Shown here: positions 7,173 through 13,883 of the stretch, piece after piece
Position numbering within the stretch: position 1 is the first letter of the stretch
Layout of the letters: the number at the start of each line of letters is the position of its first letter
DNA from: CBDCGW01 sp964430745
GTDB taxonomy: Bacteria; Acidobacteriota; UBA890
DNA: 14,105 nucleotides
Reading direction: 5' to 3'
Assembly: GCA_964430745.1 (NCBI GenBank)
Contig: CAYSHI010000397.1
Coordinates: 1 to 14,105, forward strand
Program-made: the position numbers and the translations under genes
The notes under the pieces: generated by a model
What the model saw: only the letters and a program-made list of their open reading frames with translations
Databases searched by the model: none
Told to the model about the DNA's origin: nothing

Positions 7173-8957
7173 CGAACGAGGAAACGTAGCGGAGGGCACC
7201 GGGCGGCCTTGGTCGGTCTGACGGGCCTTGTCCTGACACTGGCTTTCACCACGTCCGGAGCGTCCACCGCCGGCGCGGCGGCCCCGACAGCGGCGCAGTC
7301 GTTGGCGAATCTCGAGATGAACGTCGCCGGCCGCCTACCGGCCACCAAGCCGGCATCGCCCCTTCTCGATTCTCGTCTCTCGCAGCTCGACGAGATCAAC
7401 CGCCGAGAAGGCCCCGAAGCGGCGCGCCGGTTCGCTGATGTCAACGGCGTCACACTCGACGCGCAGGGTCGTGTCGCGGTGCTCATCCACGAGGCCTCGC
7501 GCCCCGACTACGACAGCGAGGTCTTCGCCGCCGACGACCCCGAGCGGCGCATCGGGCGTTCGACCTTCGGCGAGGAGGCGCTCTTCGCGGCAATCGAATT
7601 GTCGATCCGCGAAGAGGTCGAGCGTGTCAACGGCAGCGTCCGCGGACGCGTCGCCAACCTCATCGACGCCGCCGTGCCGGTCGGCGGCCTGCGCTCCCTC
7701 GACGGCGCCGCCAACGTGGCCTGGGTCGAGCCCGCGCCCGTTCGCGAACGAACCGTCGTCAGCGAAGGAGTCGACGTCATCCAGGCCTCGGCGCTACAAA
7801 ACTCCTCGGTGGAGTACCTTCCCGGCGGCCCTGTGAAGGTCGGTATCATCGACCTCGGCTTCAAGGGGTACGAGGACCTGCTGGGCAGCGAGCTGCCCGA
7901 CAGCGTTACGGTTGAGTCGTTCCACCCCGGTGGCATCGACGGCACCGGTGAGCATCCGCTCGATCAGATACACGGGACGGCGTGCGCCGAGATCGTCTTC
8001 GATGTGGCGCCGGACGCCGAGCTTTTCCTCGCCAACTTCGATTCGATCGCCGACAACGACGCTGCGTTCGACTGGATGATCAGCCAGGGGGTCGACGTCA
8101 TCTCGTATTCGATCGGTTGGTTCAACGCCGGCCCCGGCGACGGACGCGGGCCCATCAACGACGCCGTGCAACGGGCGCTGAACGCCGACATCGAGTTCGT
8201 GACCTCCGCCGGCAACGCGGCTCGCGACCACTGGCAAGGTCAGTGGTCGGATCCCGACGGCGACAACTTCCACAACTTCGCTCCGGGCGACGAGAGCAAC
8301 GCCATCTTCCTCAACGGAGGCGACGAGCTCACCGTGTTTCTCAACTGGGACGACTGGTTCGCCTCCGACCAGGATTACGACCTCTACATCCTCGACCAGG
8401 ACGGCGACATTATCGCCGGCTCGGAGAACTGGCAGGACGGCACCCAACCGCCCAGCGAGATCGCGGGCATCGTCGCGCCCGCCGACGGCACGTACCACGT
8501 CGCGATCGTTCGTTTTGACTCGAACCGCGCCGTCAACCTGGAGATGTTCTTCGACATCAGCGCTCTCCGTGAGATGCAGTACGTCGTTCCGGCGGGGAGC
8601 CTGACGATTCCCGCCGACAGCGATGGCGCCGTCGCCGTCGGCGCGACTTTCTGGGGCGACGACGTGATCGAGGAGTTCAGCTCGCAAGGACCGACCGAGG
8701 ACGGTCGCATGAAGCCCGACCTCGCGGCGCCCGACGGCGTCTCGACGGTGAGTTACGGCGATCTCGGTCTGTCGTTTTTCGGCACCTCCGCCGCGGCGCC
8801 CCACGCCGCCGGTGCGATCGCCCTGATGAAATCGCGCTTCGGCGTGTTCTCGCTCGAACAGGTTCGCGAGATTCTCTACGGACGCGCGGTCGATCGCGGC
8901 GCGACCGGTATGGACAATGTCTACGGCCACGGGCGTCTCGACGTGAGGGGCCAGTAG
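7170..8957 (+). CDS. Secreted subtilase (S8 family) with a beta domain inserted in the catalytic domain
   Basis: 595-residue serine peptidase. N-terminal basic stretch and hydrophobic core (residues 11-35) form a signal peptide; residues about 40-215 are a propeptide-like region. Catalytic triad: Asp228 in VGIIDLGF, His268 in QIHGTACAE, Ser540 in FFGTSAAAPHAAG; oxyanion Asn349 in TSAGNA. The Asn-to-Ser distance is 191 residues, against about 65 in subtilisin. The extra part (roughly 355-470) carries acidic, possibly Ca-binding turns (DPDGDNF, DQDYDLYILDQDGD) and strand patterns (LTVFLNWDDW, GTYHVAIVRFD) like a pre-peptidase C-terminal (PPC)-type beta-sandwich. The protein ends shortly after the catalytic domain with no anchor, so it is likely periplasmic or secreted. 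Endopeptidase activity is expected; substrate unknown. Confidence 0.93.
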   Translation: MRTRKRSGGHRAALVGLTGLVLTLAFTTSGASTAGAAAPTAAQSLANLEMNVAGRLPATKPASPLLDSRLSQLDEINRREGPEAARRFADVNGVTLDAQGRVAVLIHEASRPDYDSEVFAADDPERRIGRSTFGEEALFAAIELSIREEVERVNGSVRGRVANLIDAAVPVGGLRSLDGAANVAWVEPAPVRERTVVSEGVDVIQASALQNSSVEYLPGGPVKVGIIDLGFKGYEDLLGSELPDSVTVESFHPGGIDGTGEHPLDQIHGTACAEIVFDVAPDAELFLANFDSIADNDAAFDWMISQGVDVISYSIGWFNAGPGDGRGPINDAVQRALNADIEFVTSAGNAARDHWQGQWSDPDGDNFHNFAPGDESNAIFLNGGDELTVFLNWDDWFASDQDYDLYILDQDGDIIAGSENWQDGTQPPSEIAGIVAPADGTYHVAIVRFDSNRAVNLEMFFDISALREMQYVVPAGSLTIPADSDGAVAVGATFWGDDVIEEFSSQGPTEDGRMKPDLAAPDGVSTVSYGDLGLSFFGTSAAAPHAAGAIALMKSRFGVFSLEQVREILYGRAVDRGATGMDNVYGHGRLDVRGQ

Positions 8958-8970
8958 GGTACCCTTGTCC

Positions 8971-8989
8971 GGCTGCTCGCCGAGCAGCC
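8971..8989 (+). terminator. Perfect 8-bp hairpin after the subtilase gene
   Basis: GGCTGCTC (8971-8978) and GAGCAGCC (8982-8989) pair perfectly around a 3-nt loop, 13 bp after the TAG. The following bases (TGCTGGCCCTTG) do not form a U-tract, so it may stabilise the 3' end or cause only partial termination. A 10-bp palindrome AGGGTACCCT (8956-8965) overlaps the stop codon just before it. Confidence 0.45.
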
Positions 8990-9020
8990 TGCTGGCCCTT
9001 GCGAACCGAGTCTGACTGAC

Positions 9021-10112
9021 GTGAGCAGCGGTAGATCCCGCCTGGCCACCCTGCGCGCAGCCTTCTCTCTTGTCGGCGCGATTCTCCAGGGTGGCAAGGG
9101 CAAGACGCACGAATCCGGCGCGGTGGCCTGTACCTCGCGAGAGCCCCTGCTCGAAGGCTTCGGTCCGACCGACGTGTACACGCCCGTCGACGCTCCGCCG
9201 GCCCGTGCGGCGGTGCTCATGATGCACGGGCTCACGGCCGACGGCATCAAGGACCACCGCATTCCGACGTTCGCGGCAACCATCGCGCGCGGCGGCATGC
9301 CGGTGATCCTGCCCGAATTCCCACGCATGAAGCGCCGATTGATGAGCGTGCAGGATCCCGTCGACGTGCTTCGCGTGGCCCGCGCGGTTCCCGAAGCGAT
9401 GGGTATCGACAGGGTCGTGATGCTGGCTCTTTCGTACGCCGCCGGCCCCACCTACCTGGCCGGCGCGCAGATGAGCGAGGACGAGCTGGCCGGGATCGTC
9501 ACCATCGGCGCCTACTACGACGTCGAGCACCTTTCCGAGTTCACCGCCACGGGCGGGGTCGCCGCCTACGGCTCGAAACAGCCCACCGCTCACGACGCCG
9601 GCAAGCAGGTCGAGGGGCGCTGGGTGTTTCTGGCCAGCGCCGGCCGCTGGCTTCCGGACGAACGCGACGCGGAAGTATTTGCCGCCGGCGCGGAGGCGTG
9701 GAAAGAGGGCAACGCGCCGTCCTGGGACGAGGTTCGTCCCCGACTCTCGCCCGAGGGGCGCAACCTACTCGACTACATGACCCTGACCGATCCCCAGGCG
9801 CACGAGGAGGCCCGCGCCAATCTGGCGCCGGGAGTGCAGGAAGCGTTCGAGAAACTGACGTTACGCGGCAAGCTGGGAAGCCTGAAGGCCCCCGTGGTGC
9901 TCATTCACGGTCGCCACGACGCGCGCATCCCGTTTCAGGAGAGCATGCTGCTGCGCGAGGAGGTAGCGTCGAACGCCAACGTTCGCCTCGCCATCCTCGA
10001 CGCTTTCGTTCACGCCGAGCGAGCCTACGGCTGGTCGAAATTCTGGCGTGTGGCGGGCGATGGCGTCAAGTTGAGCCGCTGCGGCTTCGAGATCCTGCGC
10101 TGGACCGTCTGA
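9021..10112 (+). CDS. Alpha/beta hydrolase with a non-canonical nucleophile elbow
   Basis: 363 residues if the GTG at 9021 is used; no good SD is visible, so the start is uncertain (a GTG near 9123 is an alternative). Fold markers: oxyanion-loop HG (69-70) in LMMHGLTADG, nucleophile candidate Ser138 in LALSYAAGP, Asp300 in IHGRHDARIPF, His331 in DAFVHAER. The usual GxSxG is ALSYA here, so both glycines are Ala. The spacing and order of Ser-Asp-His match the family, so it is probably an active serine hydrolase (esterase or lipase-like), cytoplasmic or membrane-associated through the hydrophobic segment near residues 9-22. It sits 63 bp after the subtilase with a hairpin between them. Confidence 0.8.
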   Translation: MSSGRSRLATLRAAFSLVGAILQGGKGKTHESGAVACTSREPLLEGFGPTDVYTPVDAPPARAAVLMMHGLTADGIKDHRIPTFAATIARGGMPVILPEFPRMKRRLMSVQDPVDVLRVARAVPEAMGIDRVVMLALSYAAGPTYLAGAQMSEDELAGIVTIGAYYDVEHLSEFTATGGVAAYGSKQPTAHDAGKQVEGRWVFLASAGRWLPDERDAEVFAAGAEAWKEGNAPSWDEVRPRLSPEGRNLLDYMTLTDPQAHEEARANLAPGVQEAFEKLTLRGKLGSLKAPVVLIHGRHDARIPFQESMLLREEVASNANVRLAILDAFVHAERAYGWSKFWRVAGDGVKLSRCGFEILRWTV

Positions 10113-10208
10113 TCCACCATGGGGCTCGGGGTCCGGGCCTCGAAAGCGGCGGAACTCGGCCAACCGGTCGGAAATGTCTCGCTCTTTCTGTGGTTCGGCC
10201 AGGTGCTC

Positions 10209-10598
10209 TCAGGTAGGCGTGAAGCGGGTGATCACCTCGAGCTTCCAGGGAACGACGACGCCGGTTCGGGGCGCGTCCGCACCCTCGGCGAGCTCGCCGG
10301 CAATCGACAGGCCCTGCTCCGGGTCGAGGGCCAGAACGGTCGCGGCGACGTGCTTGCACAACCGGCGTGTCGACGCCTGGCCGTGGAAGTCCCGGCAGCC
10401 GTGCTGGATGCACCGCGCCTCGATGTCGATGACGACGTTGTACTTGGCCACGGCCGCAATGACCAAGGCCTCGTCGGCGATGACGAACTCCACATCGCCG
10501 ACGAGTTTTCGGGCGCGCTGCAGGCGCCCGCTTTCGGTGCACGCGGCGAGGCGTTCGGCGACGTTGTCGACAGCGTCGTTGTTTGCAGCCGACGTCAC
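10209..10598 (-). CDS. Small SWIM zinc-finger-like protein, coupled to homoserine dehydrogenase
   Basis: 129-residue cytoplasmic protein. Residues 53-91 carry a SWIM-like pattern: hydrophobic strand YNVVIDI, then Cys63, His66, Cys68 followed by RDF, and LCKHVAATVLAL with Cys81 and His83. The classic finger is CxC...CxH; here the first position before GC is His66, with an extra Cys63 nearby, so zinc could be bound by His66 or Cys63 together with Cys68, Cys81 and His83. SWIM fingers bind DNA or proteins. The start GTG (10598) overlaps the TGA of homoserine dehydrogenase as GTGA, which predicts translational coupling. It ends with a convergent junction to the hydrolase gene. Biological role unknown. 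Confidence 0.8.
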   Translation of the reverse strand: MTSAANNDAVDNVAERLAACTESGRLQRARKLVGDVEFVIADEALVIAAVAKYNVVIDIEARCIQHGCRDFHGQASTRRLCKHVAATVLALDPEQGLSIAGELAEGADAPRTGVVVPWKLEVITRFTPT

Positions 10599-11620
10599 GT
10601 ATGGCTCCGCTGCTGAATTCCGACGAGGTCGGCGATGACGGCCTGACCCGTAGCGCGGCGCCCGGCGCCGGGGCCGGCGATTGCTACCTCGCCCAGAGCA
10701 AGCGTATCGAAGACGAGCAGGTTTCCCGGACCGGTCAGGGCGCCGATCGGGTCCTGCCTATCGACGGCTTCGGGAGCCACTCTGGCCCGCCAACCGTCAC
10801 CGTCACGCTCGACCCGCGCCACCAGACGCCAGCTCTTGCCCTCGACCGCAGCCGCCTCCACGTCCACGAGGGATATCTCACGAATGCCGTGGCGTTTGAC
10901 CTGATCGATGCGCAAATCGGCCCCGAGCACGCAGTTGGCGAGGATGAGGGCCTTCGCGGCTGCGTCCCAGGCGTCGACGTCACCCGACGGGTCGGCCTCG
11001 GCGTAGCCGAGCCGCTGAGCCTCGGCGAGCGCCTGATCGAAGTCGATGCCCCGCTCCATCTGCGTGAGGATGAAATTGCAGGTGCCGTTGACGACACCAC
11101 GGATCCCCTGGATCCCGGCGCCGGCCAATCCCGTCTCACACACATTCAGCACCGGCGTGCCCGACATCACCGTTCCCTCGAAGCGCAGCTCGACGCCACG
11201 CGCCTTGGCCGCTTCGGCGAGTTCCCGATAGGCGAGCGCGATCGGTCCTTTGTTGCTGGTGACCACGTGCAAGCCCGCGGCAATGGCCGCGCGAACATGA
11301 TCCAGGCCGGGCTGGCCGGTCTGTAGGTCCGTCGGTGTGAGCTCGACGAGCACATCGGCGGGGGCGCGCGTGATCGCGTCGTCGACCCCGGACAGGCCTT
11401 CCGCTCCCGGATGCTCGCTCAAGGGTTCGCCGGCATCCGCGAGGCTCACGAGACGCTCGAGATCGAACCCCTCGGCGTGGGCGACGCTGCCGACGACCGG
11501 GTCGACGACGGCAACGACTCGCGGCTCCAATCCGAGGCCCCGCAACGCGGGGCCGGCCTCGACCAGGCTATCCGCGAGGCCGCGACCAACGGTGCCGAAA
11601 CCAACGAGGATCAAGCGCAT
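10595..11620 (-). CDS. hom: Homoserine dehydrogenase, short form without ACT domain
   Basis: 341 residues. Catalyses NAD(P)H-dependent reduction of aspartate semialdehyde to homoserine, the branch point to threonine and methionine. N-terminal Rossmann motif GFGTVGRG (7-14), cofactor/substrate region VTSNKGPIAL with Lys124, central VVNGTCNFIL (176-185), and the catalytic segment GYAEADPSGDVD followed by AWDAAAK with Glu208, Asp214, Asp219 and Lys223. The C-terminal GPGAGRRATGQAVIADL closes the core fold. Length and ending show there is no C-terminal ACT domain, so feedback inhibition by threonine through that domain is absent. The ATG has no SD; the 15 bases before it are a pyrimidine tract. 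A structured leader with its own promoter ends 5 nt upstream, suggesting control at RNA level. Confidence 0.95.
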   Translation of the reverse strand: MRLILVGFGTVGRGLADSLVEAGPALRGLGLEPRVVAVVDPVVGSVAHAEGFDLERLVSLADAGEPLSEHPGAEGLSGVDDAITRAPADVLVELTPTDLQTGQPGLDHVRAAIAAGLHVVTSNKGPIALAYRELAEAAKARGVELRFEGTVMSGTPVLNVCETGLAGAGIQGIRGVVNGTCNFILTQMERGIDFDQALAEAQRLGYAEADPSGDVDAWDAAAKALILANCVLGADLRIDQVKRHGIREISLVDVEAAAVEGKSWRLVARVERDGDGWRARVAPEAVDRQDPIGALTGPGNLLVFDTLALGEVAIAGPGAGRRATGQAVIADLVGIQQRSHT

Positions 11621-11654
11621 GGCGGAAAAAGAAAAAGGCCCAGGTAAGTTCCAC
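11568..11654 (-). CDS. Possible Phe-rich mini-ORF in the hom leader, overlapping the hom start
   Basis: A GTG at 11654 follows GGGAGG (11665-11660) by five bases, the best SD in this interval. The 28-codon frame begins MELTWAFFFFRH and ends at TAG (11570-11568), 53 nt inside hom in another frame. The four Phe codons are the U-tract of the putative terminator, so the run may be a by-product of that tract. Translation would run through the 3' strand of the closing helix and could prevent termination. I do not recognise the peptide. Coding status is speculative. Confidence 0.3.
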   Translation of the reverse strand: MELTWAFFFFRHALDPRWFRHRWSRPRG

Positions 11655-11732
11655 GATCGCCTCCCGCGAAGTCGATAAAATCCCCGCGGGGCCTCCGACA
11701 GCTTCGCTCAATCGAGGGTTTCACCTGGGCCT
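11626..11732 (-). ncRNA. Structured leader or small RNA upstream of hom, with terminal U-tract
   Basis: From a predicted start near 11732 the RNA can fold into one rod. P1: AGGCCCAGGU (11732-11723) with ACCUGGGCCU (11645-11636), 10 perfect bp. P2: 11717-11709 with 11659-11651, 8 bp and one U-U mismatch. P3: GCGAAG (11707-11702) with CUUCGC (11671-11666), then UCG/CGA (11698-11696 with 11674-11672) and a small CCC/GGG top hairpin. P1 is followed directly by a U-rich tract, five U, C, five U (11636-11626), then CCGCC and the hom ATG. Between P2 and P3 the purines GGGAGG bulge out opposite a single A. An alternative helix CCCGCG (11690-11685) with CGCGGG (11668-11663) would break P3 and cover that bulge. 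It is too short for 6S RNA and lacks the SRP GGAA-loop motif, T-box motif and SAM-I motifs. Folding was done by hand. Confidence 0.55.
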
Positions 11733-11737
11733 GGTCC

Positions 11738-11765
11738 AACTTAGCAGCCACCCGAAACGTGTCAA
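11738..11765 (-). promoter_or_regulatory. Promoter of the hom leader: TTGACA, 16 bp, TAAGTT
   Basis: A consensus -35 box TTGACA (11765-11760) is followed after 16 bp by TAAGTT (11743-11738). The predicted start, 6-7 nt past the -10 box, falls at 11732-11731, exactly the first base of the P1 helix. This agreement between promoter and structure supports both. Confidence 0.6.
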
Positions 11766-11790
11766 CAACATTCAACGGCTTTCCGAAACG
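11752..11790. repeat. Tandem CCGAAACG motif at the hom promoter
   Basis: CCGAAACG occurs at 11752-11759 and again at 11783-11790 in the same orientation, 31 bp apart, close to three helical turns. One copy is in the spacer next to the -35 box and the other lies upstream of it. This is a plausible pair of regulator sites, but eight bases in a GC-rich genome can recur by chance. Confidence 0.35.
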
Positions 11791-11831
11791 CGCCTGTGCA
11801 CGGCTTGCGAAGACTGCTCAATCTTGTCGCG

Positions 11832-11851
11832 CCGCCGGTTACCGACGGCGG
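11832..11851 (-). terminator. Hairpin spanning the stop codon of the DUF4412-type gene
   Basis: CCGCCG (11832-11837) and CGGCGG (11846-11851) form a 6-bp dyad around the TAA at 11841-11839. No U-tract follows. It may mark the 3' end of the upstream unit before the separate hom promoter, 66 bp further on. Confidence 0.3.
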
Positions 11852-12621
11852 AACGGCAGGTCCATCTTGGAGTAACCCGCGGGAGCCTGCCAGGTCTCCG
11901 GACCGAAGCTGGCATTCTGGTCGATGCCACGGAGCGTGTTGGTCGACTGCGTACCGCCGTTGTCGGAGATGACCTGCACCGGGAAGCCATCCGGAATGTC
12001 CACCGACGACATTTGCGCGCGGATCTGGTCGAGGATGCCCGCCGTTCCGCCGCCGCCCGCCATGCCCTGCATCATCGGGTTGGAGAAGATCGACGACAGC
12101 GAGCTGACCATCTGCTGCGCCAGTGAGCGGAAGTCGGCGTCGACATCCTGCGAAAACCACATCATGGTCTCGCCATCCTGCTCCGGGTGTTCGACGCGAA
12201 CCTCGTAGGCGCTCCACTCCGCGACCTGCTTGGTGTTGCCGGTACGCGTGAAGGTCGGCGGCGTAACGTCTCTCTCTTCCTCATCCTGTTGCGGCATCCG
12301 TCCCATCATGCCGCTCATCATCTGCATCATCTCGGCTGTCAGCTCGATGTACGACTGCTCGCCGTGCTGGATCATCAGGATCTTGCCGCCATCGCCGCCC
12401 AGCGACACCAGCGACATCTCCTCCCCCACATCCAGGCGTATGCGGTCCGGGCCCATCGACATCTTGATGTTCTGCGTCTCGCCGCCGCTTTCGCTGTCGA
12501 CCTCGAGGAATGTGCCGGCGACGGCCTGCGGCGACACCGCCGTCACCGGGCTCGCCAAGAGAAGGAACATTGCCGCCACGGCAGCGTATCCGCCGAATCG
12601 CCGGGTCATTGTCATCGTCAC
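11839..12621 (-). CDS. Secreted DUF4412-type protein with a Met-rich tract
   Basis: 260 residues. The GTG at 12621 is preferred because GGAGG (12633-12629) lies seven bases upstream; in-frame ATGs follow at codons 3 and 5. A Sec signal peptide spans about residues 7-34 (YAAVAAMFLLLASPVTA). The mature protein has short beta-like segments (GTFLEVDSE, DRIRLDVGEE, GKILMIQHGEQSYIEL), then a Met tract (98-109: seven Met around MMQMMSGMMGRM), then a conversion-like region (TRTGNTKQVAEWSAYEVRV, with MMWFSQDVD) and a C-terminal WQAPAGYSKMDLP. This layout fits DUF4412, a family of periplasmic or surface proteins of unknown role. The methionines might bind copper, but this is only inferred. It lies 65 bp after the glycosyltransferase on the same strand. 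Confidence 0.75.
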   Translation of the reverse strand: MTMTMTRRFGGYAAVAAMFLLLASPVTAVSPQAVAGTFLEVDSESGGETQNIKMSMGPDRIRLDVGEEMSLVSLGGDGGKILMIQHGEQSYIELTAEMMQMMSGMMGRMPQQDEEERDVTPPTFTRTGNTKQVAEWSAYEVRVEHPEQDGETMMWFSQDVDADFRSLAQQMVSSLSSIFSNPMMQGMAGGGGTAGILDQIRAQMSSVDIPDGFPVQVISDNGGTQSTNTLRGIDQNASFGPETWQAPAGYSKMDLPFRRR

Positions 12622-12686
12622 GAGCTTGCCTCCGTCGTTGAGCCGTTCTTCAGGATGTGACGGCCACGGGTTCGATGTTTCCGAGT

Positions 12687-13829
12687 CTACTCCACGACGT
12701 GCCGGAGTACGCCCTCCACCACCTGCGCCTGCCGATCCCAGGTGTACTCCCGGCTCGCCAACGTGCGCGCCTTCTGTGACATGGAGCTCACCGCCGCGCG
12801 GTCACTCTCGAGCTCCGCCAGAGCCTCCGCCAGGGCCAGAGGGTCACCCGGTCGGTAGAACGTCGCCACATCGTCGGGCAACAGCGCATGAAGCTCGGCG
12901 ATGTCCGCCGTAACCACCGCCAATCCGGCGGCGAGGTATTCGAAGATCTTGATGGGCGACCAGAACCAGCCAAGCTCGAGGGCACGGAACTGATCGGGCG
13001 CGAAGGGGGCCAAGCCGACGTCGGCCGCGGCCAGGATCTCCGGTACCTGCGCGTGGCCAACCCGCCCGACGAACTCGATGAGATGGTCGACGCCGGCGGC
13101 CACGGCGCTTTCCCTCGCCACTTTCCACCGAGGCCCGCGCCCCACGCAGGTGACGTGGATCGGGACCCGGCGCGCATCGCAGTGGGCAACGGCGGCGACA
13201 AGATCTTCGGCCCCGTGCCAGGGTCGGAAGCTGCTGACGTACACACAGCGCAGGGGACCCGTTGCGGAGACCGATTCGCTGGGCCGGAAGCGATCCACAT
13301 CGACACCGTTGACCACGACCGTTACCTGATCCTGCATCTCCTCGGGCACCAGGTGCCGCGACGTCGTGTAGATCGCCGAGCTGCGAGCGAGCTGGAGCCG
13401 GCGCCAACGATCCACCGGACGAACGATCGTCAGCTTGTCGAGACGATCGCGCAACGACCCCGGATAATCGCGCGCCGGGGAGTTGATTTCGAGAACCGCC
13501 GGCACACCCAGCGCATGAGCGGCGGCGACGGCCGCCCCCCCGAAGGTATAGAAGCGCTCGACGACGACGTCAGGACGGACCTCTCGCACCAGCGAACGGA
13601 GGGCGGCGGCGGTCGTCCATTCGAGCAGCTTCGGCCGACCGCGGAGGTAGTGCACGACAACGTCCTCGGGCATCGCACGGGGCTCGGTACGTGAAGCCGC
13701 CGGCGCTACGGCGGCAACATGGACCTCGTGGCCGCGTCGAGCGAGCGCGAGGCATAGCTCGAGCGCGTGGACGCTGCCGCCGTGGGTCCCGGGAATAGGT
13801 GTCCCGGCTGCGGAGTAGAGAATCTTCAC
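12687..13829 (-). CDS. GT4-type glycosyltransferase
   Basis: 380 residues with two Rossmann-like halves (GT-B fold). N-terminal MKILYSAAGTPIPGTHGGSVHALELCL is written here only by its key parts: GTHGG (14-18) and His21 form the acceptor/phosphate loop. VVVNGVDVDRF (171-181) is the linker typical of GT4 enzymes, and SPIKIFEYLAAGLAVV (291-306) is the donor-binding segment with Glu297. The first Glu of the usual EX7E motif is Phe289, as is common in the SPIK/FEY subgroup. It should transfer a nucleotide-activated sugar to a glycan or lipid at the cytoplasmic face of the membrane; donor and acceptor are unknown. No other glycan genes are in the window. The start is a GTG with a weak AGGG; a TAGAAT box lies 25 bp upstream. 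Confidence 0.9.
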   Translation of the reverse strand: MKILYSAAGTPIPGTHGGSVHALELCLALARRGHEVHVAAVAPAASRTEPRAMPEDVVVHYLRGRPKLLEWTTAAALRSLVREVRPDVVVERFYTFGGAAVAAAHALGVPAVLEINSPARDYPGSLRDRLDKLTIVRPVDRWRRLQLARSSAIYTTSRHLVPEEMQDQVTVVVNGVDVDRFRPSESVSATGPLRCVYVSSFRPWHGAEDLVAAVAHCDARRVPIHVTCVGRGPRWKVARESAVAAGVDHLIEFVGRVGHAQVPEILAAADVGLAPFAPDQFRALELGWFWSPIKIFEYLAAGLAVVTADIAELHALLPDDVATFYRPGDPLALAEALAELESDRAAVSSMSQKARTLASREYTWDRQAQVVEGVLRHVVE

Positions 13830-13853
13830 TGCGGTGCCCTGATGAGTTGCCGG

Positions 13854-13859
13854 ATTCTA
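13854..13859 (-). promoter_or_regulatory. -10-like box of the glycosyltransferase gene
   Basis: Minus strand TAGAAT, identical to the box before the ABC gene, 24 bp upstream of the GTG at 13829. No clear -35 box is visible. The plus-strand P1 peptidase gene starts 25 bp away, so the two divergent promoters must overlap. Confidence 0.35.
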
Positions 13860-13883
13860 ACCCGCCTGTGTAACCATGGGGCG

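Noticed and set aside
7794..9593. 599-codon open frame antisense to the subtilase and hydrolase genes
   Set aside because: Its composition (His, Arg, Gly, Val, Asp rich, no recognisable domain) is that of a GC-rich shadow frame, and it crosses two well-supported genes on the other strand.
10113..10208. Terminator in the convergent hydrolase/SWIM gap
   Set aside because: Only weak imperfect pairings (GGCCAACCGGTC region) and no U-tract on either strand.
11626..11732. 6S RNA or small SRP RNA
   Set aside because: The rod is about 107 nt, too short for 6S with its large central bubble, and the apical part lacks the GGAA-loop and asymmetric bulge sequence of SRP RNA.
11626..11732. T-box or SAM-I riboswitch
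   Set aside because: No T-box GGGTGGNACCGCG motif and none of the SAM-I core sequences are present.
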